The notes under the pieces were generated by a model. The model did no database searches. It was not told where the DNA came from and was given only the letters and a program-made list of their open reading frames with translations. A program made the translations under genes and the position numbers. DNA of 64,000 bases from NCBI GenBank assembly GCA_034436555.1, contig DAOTUU010000023.1:1-64000 (forward strand). Direction: 5' to 3'. This DNA comes from JAFMJV01 sp034436555. Its GTDB lineage: Bacteria > Chloroflexota > Limnocylindria > Limnocylindrales > CSP1-4. Of this stretch, positions 32,414 to 40,637 are shown one piece after another. The number at the start of each line of letters is the position of its first letter. Position 1 is the first letter of the stretch.

Positions 32414-33445
32414 TCAGGCCGCGATCGGCTCGCCGATCTCGGGCGCGATCTCCTCGGCGATGATGCGCATCGTGGCGAACAGCTCGTCGAGGGTCCGGTA
32501 GATGGGCTTGATGTCCACGTGGGTGACGCCGATGGAGCGCCACAGCCGGAGCCGCTCGATCCAGAACGCCTTGTCGCCGGCGATCGTCCGGAGGCCGAAC
32601 TCCTCGTCGTTGGCGAAGATCTTGCCCACCGCATCGAACGTCAGGTCGCGCGCGGCCGCGCCGTCGGTGGACAGCGACGTGAACAGGTTGATGGCGTACT
32701 CCGTGGGCGCCGGCCGGCCGTGGGCGGCGAACCGCTCCCGGATCGTGGCCATGCCCTCGCGGTACTGGTCGGGATTGGGCTGGCTGGGGATCCACACGTC
32801 GCCGTAGGCGGCCACCCGGTCGAGCGCGAACTCGGACCGGCCGCCGACCCAGATGGGCGGATAGGGCTTCTGGACCGGCTTGGGGAAGATGGGCACGGCG
32901 TCGAAGTTGACGTGGCTGCCGTGATAGGTCGCCAGCTCCTGGGTCCAGATGGCGATCCAGGCCTCCAGGATCTCATCCATCAGCCGGCTGCGGTTGCGGG
33001 TGATGCCGTACGCCTTGTACTGCTGCTCGGCGTTGCTGCGGTGCTGCTCGTTGACGAGCGCGGCATCCGTGTAGGACTTCGTGGGCCGACCCACGCCCAC
33101 GCCCACGATGAGGCGCCCCTCCGACAGCGCGTCGATGGTGGCCAGCTGCTTGGCGGCCAGGATGGGCTCGCGCAGCGGCGCCACGAGCACCGTGGGCAGC
33201 AGCTTGACGCGCCGGGTGATGCCCGCCAGGAACGCGAGCGTCTCCAGCGCCTCGTACAGGTTGCGCTGGTCGCCGTCGCCGATGGGCGTGCGCGACGAGG
33301 TCGCGATGTAGGTGCCCGCGTAGTGGATGTGGTCCGCCACCGCGAGACCCTCGAACCCGAGGTCTTCGGCCGCCTGCGCCACGTCGCGCAGGGCCGTGGG
33401 TGACGCGACCCAGTTGATGTGGGGGACGAGCAGCGAGAACTTCAC
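32414..33445 (-). CDS. LLM-class flavin- or F420-dependent oxidoreductase
   Basis: 343 residues. FSLLVPHINWVASPTALRD, GLAVADHIHYAG, LLPTVLVAPLREPILAAKQLATIDALSEGRLIVGVGVG, then PKPVQKPYPPIWVGGRSEFALDRVAAYGDVWIPSQPN. All LLM core motifs are present, as in the other two copies. It lies in line after the 3-hydroxyanthranilate operon and a DUF2269-like gene, so it might be cotranscribed with them. A hydroxylase role toward an aromatic or amine is conceivable but unsupported. Confidence 0.85.
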   Translation of the reverse strand: MKFSLLVPHINWVASPTALRDVAQAAEDLGFEGLAVADHIHYAGTYIATSSRTPIGDGDQRNLYEALETLAFLAGITRRVKLLPTVLVAPLREPILAAKQLATIDALSEGRLIVGVGVGRPTKSYTDAALVNEQHRSNAEQQYKAYGITRNRSRLMDEILEAWIAIWTQELATYHGSHVNFDAVPIFPKPVQKPYPPIWVGGRSEFALDRVAAYGDVWIPSQPNPDQYREGMATIRERFAAHGRPAPTEYAINLFTSLSTDGAAARDLTFDAVGKIFANDEEFGLRTIAGDKAFWIERLRLWRSIGVTHVDIKPIYRTLDELFATMRIIAEEIAPEIGEPIAA

Positions 33446-33484
33446 GATCGGACCTCCGGCGTGATGGTTGGGATGGCCCGACGC

Positions 33485-34117
33485 TCAGAGCGGGAACGTG
33501 GGCTTGACGACCATGAGGAACACCATCACCACGATGACCCAGGCCATGGCCTTGCCATCGCGGCGGACGAGCTTGATGAGCCTCGCCATCTCCGGCGGCG
33601 GGCCACCCTGGGGGGGCACCGCGGCCTGGCCACCGCCGGGCTGCCCCGGCGCTGACGGAGGAGAGACGGACGGGGACGACGCGGGGGTCGACGCCGCCGG
33701 CGGGGCGGCCGCCTCTCCGGAGGCGGCACGCGCGGCCGCGGCCCTGGCCGCGGCCTGCGCCCCCAGCTCGCCGATGCGGCGCGAGCGGGGCACGGTGATG
33801 AGCACGTTCCAGGCGATCATCGCGAGGTAGATCACGATCGCGACCTGGAGCCAGCGGTACGCGGGATGGGTCAGCGGCAGGTTGGCGGCCCAGATCATCA
33901 GGAAGCCGCTGACGAGCACCACGATGGTGCCCGGTGTGACCATGCGCTTGGAGACCATGGACCGCGCCCGGTTGTTGAACGCGAGGGCCGGCCCCTTCTC
34001 CTCGGCGGCCATCTTGCCGTACACCCCGAATGCGAACGCCGGACCGAACGCCCAGATCGACCCGAGCACGTGGGCGAACATCAGCCACGGGAACAGCCAG
34101 CTCATCGCCTCATCCAC
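33485..34117 (-). CDS. DUF2269-like integral membrane protein
   Basis: 210 residues with four helices: WLFPWLMFAHVLGSIWAFGPAFAFG, TPGTIVVLVSGFLMIWA, WLQVAIVIYLAMIAWNVLI and the C-terminal AWVIVVMVFLMVVKPTF. A His/Gly-containing first helix and the ending VVKPTF are shared with the protein at 49309-49794. Between helices 3 and 4 sits an Ala/Pro/Ser-rich loop of about 65 residues absent from that paralogue. Function unknown. Located 26 nt after the last gene of the 3-hydroxyanthranilate operon. Confidence 0.65.
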   Translation of the reverse strand: MDEAMSWLFPWLMFAHVLGSIWAFGPAFAFGVYGKMAAEEKGPALAFNNRARSMVSKRMVTPGTIVVLVSGFLMIWAANLPLTHPAYRWLQVAIVIYLAMIAWNVLITVPRSRRIGELGAQAAARAAAARAASGEAAAPPAASTPASSPSVSPPSAPGQPGGGQAAVPPQGGPPPEMARLIKLVRRDGKAMAWVIVVMVFLMVVKPTFPL

Positions 34118-34142
34118 CCCGTCGGTCGCATCATCGTGTCGC

Positions 34143-34934
34143 TCATCGGCACGCGAGCTCGAGCGTGCCCAGGCCCTCGATGGTCGCGCTGACCGTGTCG
34201 CCGGGAGCCACCGCGTGGGCGCCCATGAGCGCTCCAGACAGGACCACCATCCCGGCCGTGAGTCCGCGGCCGGACCGCCCCAGATGGCGCACCCACCAGG
34301 CGACCGCCTCGGCCGGATCGCCCATCACGGCGGCGCCCGTCGCGCTGCCCATGAGCCGGCCCGAGCGATGGAAGCTGACGGCGCAGCCCGCCAGGTCCAG
34401 GCCCCGGACCGGGACACCCGGTCCCAGCACGTAGCGCGCCGCGGACGCGTCGTCCGCGAGGACGTCCGGCAGCGTGAAGCGGTAGTCGCGGTAGCGCGAA
34501 TCGAGCACCTCGATGGCCGTCATCACGCTGTCCGTGGCGGCCAGCACATCCGCGGCCGTCGTCTCGGTGCCCGCAAGGTCGCGCCCCAGCAGGAACGCGA
34601 TCTCCGGCTCACAGCGCGGCTGGCCGAGCGTGGAGGTGTCCAGCGGCTCACCCCAGGCGAGCGCCATCCGGTCGGTGAGCCAGCCGCCGATGGGCTCGTG
34701 GACGCCCATCTCCTGCTGCTTGGCCACGCTCGTGAGGCCCAGCTTGGCCCCCACGATCCGGGCGCCCTCCGCGATGTGCCGGTCGAGCAGCGCGTCCTGG
34801 ACGGCATACCCGTCCGCCATCGTCAGTCCCGGCGCGCCGGCGCTCAACAGGTCCAGCGTGGTGCGGGTGCGGGCAGCCTGGAACAGTCGGTCCGCCGCGT
34901 CCGACACCGCCCGCGCGTCGAGGGTCCGCTCCAT
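34143..34934 (-). CDS. nbaG: 4-oxalocrotonate decarboxylase
   Basis: 263 residues of the hydratase/decarboxylase family. GAKLGLTSVAKQQEMGVHEPI then GWLTDRMAL, PRCEPEIAFLLGRDLAG (metal-ligand Glu pair), and VLDSRYRDYRFTLPDVLADDAS follow the decarboxylase rather than the hydratase version of the fold. It decarboxylates 2-oxohex-3-enedioate (4-oxalocrotonate) to 2-hydroxypenta-2,4-dienoate, normally in complex with the hydratase, whose gene lies directly before it (TGATG junction). Last enzyme gene of the operon. Confidence 0.85.
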   Translation of the reverse strand: MERTLDARAVSDAADRLFQAARTRTTLDLLSAGAPGLTMADGYAVQDALLDRHIAEGARIVGAKLGLTSVAKQQEMGVHEPIGGWLTDRMALAWGEPLDTSTLGQPRCEPEIAFLLGRDLAGTETTAADVLAATDSVMTAIEVLDSRYRDYRFTLPDVLADDASAARYVLGPGVPVRGLDLAGCAVSFHRSGRLMGSATGAAVMGDPAEAVAWWVRHLGRSGRGLTAGMVVLSGALMGAHAVAPGDTVSATIEGLGTLELACR

Positions 34935-35734
34935 CACGTCCCGCTGAACCGCACGCGGACGTCGCCCACGCCCTCGAAGCGGGCCCGGTAACTCCCCGGC
35001 TCGCGCACGAAGGGTGCCGCGTGGAGCGCCCCGGACATCACGATCTGGCCCGCCTCCAGGGTCACGCCGAGCGATCCGAGCGTGTTGGCGGTCCATGCCA
35101 CCGCCGCGGCCGGGTCGCCCAGGCAGGCCGCGCCCACACCCTCCGCCACCGGCTCGCCGTCCCGCTCGAGGACCACCCGGACCGCCTTCAGGTCGATGTC
35201 GGTCGGGGCCACCCTGGCGGGACCCACCACGATCCGCGCGGAGCTGGCCATGTCCGCGATCGTGTCCACGAGCGTCAGGCGCCAGTCGCGGATGCGCGAG
35301 TCGATGACCTCGATGGCGGGCGACACGGCCTCGGTCGCGGCGAGCACATCCGCGACGGTCACGCCGGGTCCGCGCAGCGGCCGCCCGAGGTGGAAGCAGA
35401 CCTCCGCCTCCACGCGCGGCGCGATGAGCGCGGCCAGGGGGAGGTCGGCATCATCGGGCACCGTCCAGCCCGAGAGGATGGCGCCGTAGTCGGGCTGGTC
35501 CACGCCCAGGGCCTGCTGCATCGCGACGGAGGTGAGGCCGACCTTCCAGCCCACCAGCCGCTCGCCATCGGCGAGGCGCTGGGCGACCGTCCGCTCGGCG
35601 ATGCCGTACGCGTGGACCTGGGTCAGCCACGGTCGACCCGCCGAGATCGGGTCGATGGGTGCCCGATCGCGCTCCGCGACCATCAGGCCGTGGGACAGGG
35701 CGCCGAGCTCGGCGCCGTGGTCGATGTCCGTCAT
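34934..35734 (-). CDS. nbaH: 2-oxopent-4-enoate hydratase
   Basis: 266 residues. GWKVGLTSVAMQQALGVDQPDYGAI, PRVEAEVCFHLGRPLRG, and EVIDSRIRDWRLTLVDTIADMASS match the hydratase branch (DQPDYG and SRIxDW rather than the decarboxylase's SRYRDYRF). It adds water to 2-hydroxypenta-2,4-dienoate giving 4-hydroxy-2-oxovalerate. The ATG shares a base with the stop of the deaminase gene, so synthesis is coupled. The aldolase and acetaldehyde dehydrogenase that normally finish this route are not in the window. Confidence 0.85.
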   Translation of the reverse strand: MTDIDHGAELGALSHGLMVAERDRAPIDPISAGRPWLTQVHAYGIAERTVAQRLADGERLVGWKVGLTSVAMQQALGVDQPDYGAILSGWTVPDDADLPLAALIAPRVEAEVCFHLGRPLRGPGVTVADVLAATEAVSPAIEVIDSRIRDWRLTLVDTIADMASSARIVVGPARVAPTDIDLKAVRVVLERDGEPVAEGVGAACLGDPAAAVAWTANTLGSLGVTLEAGQIVMSGALHAAPFVREPGSYRARFEGVGDVRVRFSGT

Positions 35735-36195
35735 CAGGCCTCCGCGCTCCCGATCGTGGCGATCACCTTGAGCTCGATGTCGATGGGCGTGGGCAGCGAG
35801 CGGACCTCCAGGGTGGTCCGGCAGGGGCGCGTGGCCGGATCGGGGAGCGCCGCCTCCCACAGCCGGTTGAGGGTCGGGAAGTCGCGCTCCATGTGGGTCA
35901 GGAACACGGTCACGTCCAGCATCCGCGCCCAGCCGGAGCCGGCGTCCTCCAGGATGACCCGGACGTTCTGGAACACCCGGAGGCACTGCGTCTCGAAGTC
36001 GAGCCCGGCCACGGCGCCCTGGCCCCGCACCCGCGGACCGACGCCCGACAGGAACAGCAGGTCGCCCTGGCGACGTGCATGGGGGTACGGGCCCACCGGC
36101 TCCGCGGCACGGGCCGAGTGCGTCACGTCGGCGCCCGGTGCCGCAGATCCGCCGCCCGCGTCGCCCGGCCCCGTCATCCCTCGGGCCCCAGTCAC
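35734..36195 (-). CDS. nbaF: 2-aminomuconate deaminase (RidA family)
   Basis: 153 residues from the GTG at 36195 that overlaps the dehydrogenase stop (ATG 36177 is an alternative). RidA fold: GDLLFLSGVGPRVRG, RVFQNVRVILEDAG, MLDVTVFLTHMERDF, CRTTLEVRSLPTP, IDIELKVIATIG. Unlike the other three RidA proteins in the window it keeps the conserved Arg (CRTTLEV). It hydrolytically deaminates 2-aminomuconate to 4-oxalocrotonate. Its place between the semialdehyde dehydrogenase and the hydratase/decarboxylase pair is exactly that of the known pathway. Confidence 0.85.
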   Translation of the reverse strand: MTGARGMTGPGDAGGGSAAPGADVTHSARAAEPVGPYPHARRQGDLLFLSGVGPRVRGQGAVAGLDFETQCLRVFQNVRVILEDAGSGWARMLDVTVFLTHMERDFPTLNRLWEAALPDPATRPCRTTLEVRSLPTPIDIELKVIATIGSAEA

Positions 36196-37643
36196 AGCGC
36201 GACCACCACGGTGCGCTGCTCGGTGAAGAAGTGGAGCGCCTCCGCGCCGCCCTCGCGGCCCACGCCGGACGCCTTCGTGCCACCGAAGGGCACCCGCAGG
36301 TCGCGCATCAGCCAGGTGTTGACCCACACGGTGCCGACCTCGATCGCCGCGGCGACGCGGTGGGCGCGCCTGAGGTCCTCGGTCCACAGCGATGTGGACA
36401 GGCCGTAGCTCGTGGCGTTCGCCTTGGCGACCGCGTCCGCCTCATCCCGGAACGGCGTGATGGTGACCACCGGACCGAAGATCTCCTCGGTGTTGACGCG
36501 GCAGTCGATGGGCAGGCCGGTGATGACCGTGGGCTCCAGGAACCAGCCGTCGCGCACGCGCTCCGGGAGGCCGGTGGGCCGCGAGCCGCCGGTCACGATC
36601 TCGCCGCCCAGGTCGCGGGCCAGCCCGATGTACCCCTCCACCATGGTCCGATGGGCATCCGAGATGAGCGCCCCCTGCTGGGTCGCCGGATCCGCCGGGT
36701 CACCCACGCGCAGCGCCGCCACGGCCGCGGAGAAGGACGCCACGAACCGGTCGTACAGGCGCTCCTCCACCAGGATGCGCGAGCCGCACAGGCAGATCTG
36801 GCCGGTGTTCTCGAACGAGGCGCGCACGATCTCCGGCAGGACCGCGTCGAGGTCCACGTCGCCGAACACCACCGTGGCGTTCTTGCCGCCCAGCTCCAGC
36901 GACAGCTTCTTGAACAGAGGTGCGCCGGTGCGGGCGACCTCCCGCCCGGTGACCGTGCCGCCCGTGAACGACACCGCCGGGATCTCCGGATGGGCCACCA
37001 GCGGCCCGCCCGCGTTCGCGCCGCGGCCGTGGATCACGTTGAGGATGCCCGCCGGCAGGCCCTCCCGGGCGGTCAGCATGGCCAGCATCGACGCCGTCAG
37101 GGGCGTCAGCTCCGAGGGCTTGGCGACGACCGCGTTGCCGACCGCGATGGCCGGTGCGATCTTCCAGGTGAACAGGTACAGCGGCAGGTTCCAGGGCGAG
37201 ATGCAGCCCGCGATGCCCACGGGCCGGCGGATGACATAGTCCAGCGACCGTTCCGCCTCGTACAGCTCCGACGCGGTGTGCAGGATCGCGGTGGCGAAGA
37301 AGCGCAGGTTGGCGACCGCGCGCGGGATGTCGAGGCGGCGCGCCAGGGCCACCGGCTTGCCGCTGTCGCGGCTCTCCGCCGCCACGAACCGGTCGAGGTC
37401 CGCCTCCAGCGCGTCCGCGATGCGCAGCAGCACCCGGGAGCGTTCCGACGCGGGCGTCGCCGCCCACCCGGGCTGCGCGGCGCGCGCCGCGGCGACCGCG
37501 GCATCGATGTCCCGCGCGTCGCTGTCGGCGACCCGGGCGTGGGCCCGGCCCGTGCCCGGCTCGACGTCCTCCAGCCAGGCGCCGCCGATCGGCTCGACGT
37601 CGCATCCGCCGATGTGGTCCAGGATCGCCGGCAGGTCGGTCAC
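36192..37643 (-). CDS. nbaE: 2-aminomuconate 6-semialdehyde dehydrogenase
   Basis: 483 residues, GTG 37643 with GAGG upstream. Aldehyde dehydrogenase superfamily: CISPWNLPLYLFTWKIAPAI, VAKPSELTPLTA, SFTGGTVTGREVA, LELGGKNATVVF with the general-base Glu, and FENTGQICLCGSRI with the catalytic Cys. The GQICLCGSR version is typical of 2-hydroxymuconic/2-aminomuconic semialdehyde dehydrogenases. It oxidises 2-aminomuconate semialdehyde with NAD+, preventing its spontaneous cyclisation to picolinate. Starts 22 nt after the kynureninase stop. Confidence 0.88.
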   Translation of the reverse strand: MTDLPAILDHIGGCDVEPIGGAWLEDVEPGTGRAHARVADSDARDIDAAVAAARAAQPGWAATPASERSRVLLRIADALEADLDRFVAAESRDSGKPVALARRLDIPRAVANLRFFATAILHTASELYEAERSLDYVIRRPVGIAGCISPWNLPLYLFTWKIAPAIAVGNAVVAKPSELTPLTASMLAMLTAREGLPAGILNVIHGRGANAGGPLVAHPEIPAVSFTGGTVTGREVARTGAPLFKKLSLELGGKNATVVFGDVDLDAVLPEIVRASFENTGQICLCGSRILVEERLYDRFVASFSAAVAALRVGDPADPATQQGALISDAHRTMVEGYIGLARDLGGEIVTGGSRPTGLPERVRDGWFLEPTVITGLPIDCRVNTEEIFGPVVTITPFRDEADAVAKANATSYGLSTSLWTEDLRRAHRVAAAIEVGTVWVNTWLMRDLRVPFGGTKASGVGREGGAEALHFFTEQRTVVVAL

Positions 37644-37665
37644 CGCGATCGCCTCGTGACGCCGG

Positions 37666-38946
37666 TCACGCCAGGGCCCTCGCGAGCGCCTGCGCGCAGC
37701 GCCAGGCGTCGAGGTGCGTGTCATACATCGGCACCGGGGCCATCCGGATGATGTCCGGCTCCCGGAAGTCCGCGACGATGTCCGCGGCCTCCAGCGCGCC
37801 CAGCACGCGGCGCGCGTCCGGCAGCCGCACCGAGAGCATGGACCCGCGAGCGGCGGGCTCCGCGGGCGTGATGATCTGGGCGCCCGGCGCGAGGGCCGTG
37901 AGGCACGCGTCCAGGTGGGCGGTGAGGCGCTGTGACCGTTCGCGCAGGGCGGGCATGCCCACCTCGTCGAACATCAGCAGTGAGGCGACCACGGGCGCCA
38001 TGGCGAGCACCGCGGGATTGGAGATCCGCCAGCCGTCGGCGCCCGTGCCGGGCCGGAAGCGGTCGGCCATCTCGAAGCGGGTGGCCGGGTCGTTACCCCA
38101 CCAGCCGGACAGGCGGGGGGTCCTCGGGTCGCGTCCGTGGCGGTCGTGGATGAACACCTGGCCGGGTGCGCCGGGGCCGCTGTTGAGGTACTTGTAGGTG
38201 CACCACGCGGCGAAGTCCACGTCGTGCGCATGCAGCGACAGCGGCACGTTGCCCGCCGCGTGGGCCAGGTCCCAGCCCGCGATGGCGCCCACATCGTGGG
38301 CCGCGGCGGTGAGCCGCTCGACGTCCTGGACCTGGCCGGTGGCGTAGTTCACGCCCGCCAGCAGCGACAGCGCGAGTCGGTCACCGGTCTCCCGGATGGC
38401 CGCCTCGAGGTCGTCCGTGCGCAGCGTCGCCTCGCCGTCGCGGGGGCCCACCACCACCAGGTCGCAGGCGGGGTCCAGCCCGCGATGCCGCAGCTGCGAC
38501 TCGATGGCATAGCGGTCGGACGGGAAGGTGGGGGCGTCGATGAGGATCGCGGTGCGCTTGCCCGAGGGCCGGAAGAAGGAGGCCAGCAGCAGGTGCAGGT
38601 TGACGGTCAGCGAGTTCATCGTGGCGACCTCGCCGGGTTCCGCGCCCACGAGTCGCGCCGTCGCCTCGCGCATGGAGCCCTCCAGGTCCACCCACGCGGC
38701 GCCGGGCCTGAAGTGCCCCTCCACCCCGTCGCGGGCCCAGGTGTCCAGCTCCCGCCCGACGGCCTCGGCGGCCGCGCGCGACTGGGCGCCCAGGGAGTGG
38801 CCGGCGAGGTAGACCACGGTCTCGCCGCGGGCGTTCACCGGGATCCGGAAGCGATCGCGAAGCGCCGTCAGCGGGTCGGCGGCATCCGCGGCGCGGGCCC
38901 ACGCCTCGGTCAGCCGGTCGGCCGACGCGTCGTCCCGGGGCGTCAT
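37666..38946 (-). CDS. kynU: kynureninase
   Basis: 426 residues, PLP fold type I. YLAGHSLGAQSRAAAEAV, GWDLAHAAGNVPLSLH (cofactor Asp), the Schiff-base Lys in CTYKYLNSGPGAPG, and LSGWWGNDPATRFEMADRFRPG are diagnostic of kynureninase. It cleaves kynurenine or 3-hydroxykynurenine to (3-hydroxy)anthranilate and alanine, feeding the dioxygenase encoded two genes upstream. The ATG overlaps the decarboxylase stop (ATGA). No tryptophan dioxygenase or kynurenine monooxygenase is in the window. Confidence 0.93.
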   Translation of the reverse strand: MTPRDDASADRLTEAWARAADAADPLTALRDRFRIPVNARGETVVYLAGHSLGAQSRAAAEAVGRELDTWARDGVEGHFRPGAAWVDLEGSMREATARLVGAEPGEVATMNSLTVNLHLLLASFFRPSGKRTAILIDAPTFPSDRYAIESQLRHRGLDPACDLVVVGPRDGEATLRTDDLEAAIRETGDRLALSLLAGVNYATGQVQDVERLTAAAHDVGAIAGWDLAHAAGNVPLSLHAHDVDFAAWCTYKYLNSGPGAPGQVFIHDRHGRDPRTPRLSGWWGNDPATRFEMADRFRPGTGADGWRISNPAVLAMAPVVASLLMFDEVGMPALRERSQRLTAHLDACLTALAPGAQIITPAEPAARGSMLSVRLPDARRVLGALEAADIVADFREPDIIRMAPVPMYDTHLDAWRCAQALARALA

Positions 38947-39959
38947 GCGTGCACCGCCGCGGTGCGGCCCAGGAAGTCCAGTGCGTTGTCGCGCAGCATC
39001 CGTCTCAGGTCCCCCTCGTCCGAGGTCATCGCCCGGATGGTGGTTCCCGGGCGCGCCTCGCCCAGCGGGAACGGGTAGTCGGTGCCCAGGGTGATGCGCC
39101 CGGTGCCCATGAGTTCCGCCACGAACCGGAGCGTCGCCGGGTCATGGACCAGGGAGTCCACGTAGATGCGGTCCAGGTACGCCCGGGGGCTCGTGTCGTC
39201 GTGCGTGGCCACGAGGTCCGGGCGCGCCCGATGGCCGGCCTCGATGCGGCCCAGGGTGCCCGGGAAGGATCCCCCGCCGTGGGCCAGCAGGATGCGCAGC
39301 CGGGGCAGCCGCCGGAGCACGCCGCCCAGGGTCAGGGCCGCGAACGCGAGCGCCAGCTCCGCGGGCATGCCCACCAGCCAGGGCAGCCAGTGGCGCGTCA
39401 TGCGCTCGGGCGCGAGCATGTCCCAGGGGTGCACGAACACGGCCGCCCCCAGCGCCTCCGCAGCCTCCAGGACGGCGACCATGCCCGGATCGTCCAGCTC
39501 TCGCGCGCCCACGTGGGTGCCGATCTGGACGCCCGCCATGCCCAGCTCCCGCATGCACCGCTCCAGCTCCGCGATGGCGAGGTCCGGATCCTGGAGCGGC
39601 AGCGTGCCGAGCCCCGCGAACCGATCCGGCCAGCGACCCGTGATGGATGCGATGTGATCGTTCAGGATCCGCGCCAGGTGCGCCCCATCCTCGGGCTTCG
39701 CCCAGTACGAGAACATCACGGGCACGGTCGAGAGCGCCTGGACGGCGACCCCGTCCCGGTCGCAGTCCTCCAGCCGTCGCACCGGGTCCCAGCAGTCGTC
39801 CTCGATGACCCGGAACAGCCGGTCGTCGATGACGATGCGCGCCCTGCGCGGGCCGTCGGGCACGATGCTGGGCCAGCCCCCGTACCCGGACCGCCCGCGC
39901 AGGTCCGGCAGCTCCGGAGGCAGGATGTGCGTGTGGACGTCGACCAGGCCGAGCGGCAT
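38943..39959 (-). CDS. nbaD: 2-amino-3-carboxymuconate 6-semialdehyde decarboxylase
   Basis: 338 residues of the amidohydrolase superfamily, ACMSD type. GLVDVHTHILPPEL gives HxH; AVFVHPWDMLAPERM the third His with the conserved Trp-Asp-Met; LRILLAHGGGSFPGTLGRIEAGH the next His and an Arg; ITLGTDYPFPLGE the metal Asp. It removes CO2 from ACMS to give 2-aminomuconate semialdehyde. ATG 39959 lies 13 nt after the dioxygenase stop. The match to known ACMSDs is close throughout. Confidence 0.92.
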   Translation of the reverse strand: MPLGLVDVHTHILPPELPDLRGRSGYGGWPSIVPDGPRRARIVIDDRLFRVIEDDCWDPVRRLEDCDRDGVAVQALSTVPVMFSYWAKPEDGAHLARILNDHIASITGRWPDRFAGLGTLPLQDPDLAIAELERCMRELGMAGVQIGTHVGARELDDPGMVAVLEAAEALGAAVFVHPWDMLAPERMTRHWLPWLVGMPAELALAFAALTLGGVLRRLPRLRILLAHGGGSFPGTLGRIEAGHRARPDLVATHDDTSPRAYLDRIYVDSLVHDPATLRFVAELMGTGRITLGTDYPFPLGEARPGTTIRAMTSDEGDLRRMLRDNALDFLGRTAAVHA

Positions 39960-39972
39960 CAGCGATCCGCGA

Positions 39973-40503
39973 TCAGGCGCCGACGGGCCTGGGCAGGGGG
40001 TGCACCGCGCCGCAGTTCTTGCAGGTGCGCAGCGACTCGTCCCCGAAGAACGCCTCCATGACCGGCTTGAGCTGCGTGCCCAGGTCCGTGATGACGCCCC
40101 GGAACTGGTACAGCTGGTTGCCGCACGCGTCGCAGTACCAGGTGACCGACTCCTCCTCGTCGGGGCGGCGCTGCCGCTCCACCACGAGGCCCATGGTGCC
40201 CGCGGGCCGGCGCGGCGAGTGGATGGTGTCACCCGGCAGCAGGAACACCTCGCCCTCGCGGATGGGGATGTCCCGGGGCACGCCATCCTCGATGACCTTG
40301 AGCGTGATGTCGCCGGTGATCTGGTAGAACAGCTCCTCACCCGGTTCGCAGTGGTAGTCGGTGCGCACGTTGGGTCCGGCCACGATCATGACCTGGAACT
40401 CCGTGTCCTGGCCGTACATCATCTTGTTGCCGACCGGCGGCTGGAGATCGGCGCGATTGTCCGCGATCCACTGCGCCAGGTTGATGGCTTCCAGCTTGGG
40501 CAC
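39973..40503 (-). CDS. nbaC: 3-hydroxyanthranilate 3,4-dioxygenase
   Basis: 176 residues, GTG 40503 preceded by GAGGAGGA. Cupin with Fe(II) ligands in DYHCEPGEELFYQ (His, Glu) and GDTIHSPRRPAGT (His). The C-terminal rubredoxin-like site WYCDACGN ... CKNCGAVHPLPR supplies four cysteines, as in bacterial HAO. It opens the ring of 3-hydroxyanthranilate to ACMS. First gene of the operon. A LacI-type dyad lies 53-64 nt upstream over the promoter. Confidence 0.94.
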   Translation of the reverse strand: MPKLEAINLAQWIADNRADLQPPVGNKMMYGQDTEFQVMIVAGPNVRTDYHCEPGEELFYQITGDITLKVIEDGVPRDIPIREGEVFLLPGDTIHSPRRPAGTMGLVVERQRRPDEEESVTWYCDACGNQLYQFRGVITDLGTQLKPVMEAFFGDESLRTCKNCGAVHPLPRPVGA

Positions 40504-40541
40504 CCTGTCCTCCTCGATGCGACCCTTCGATGGCACCACGC

Positions 40542-40567
40542 ACCCTACCATCGATGCAATCCTTTGC
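40542..40567 (-). promoter_or_regulatory. promoter of the 3-hydroxyanthranilate operon with LacI-type dyad
   Basis: GCAATCCTTTGC (40556-40567) is a GCAA-N4-TTGC dyad just upstream of a -10-like TAGGGT (40542-40547, minus strand). A repressor here would cover the -10/-35 spacer. Confidence 0.55.
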
Positions 40568-40623
40568 GCAACCCGATCCCGCCGCGACACCGCGTCCCGG
40601 CCCTCCCGGCGGCATCGCGGCTC

Positions 40624-40635
40624 GCAACGGATTGC
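40624..40635. promoter_or_regulatory. second LacI-type dyad between lacI and the HAO gene
   Basis: GCAACGGATTGC, 2 nt past the lacI stop codon and 57 bp from the dyad at 40556 (start to start 68 bp). The pair could support repressor looping. Confidence 0.5.
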
Positions 40636-40637
40636 AG

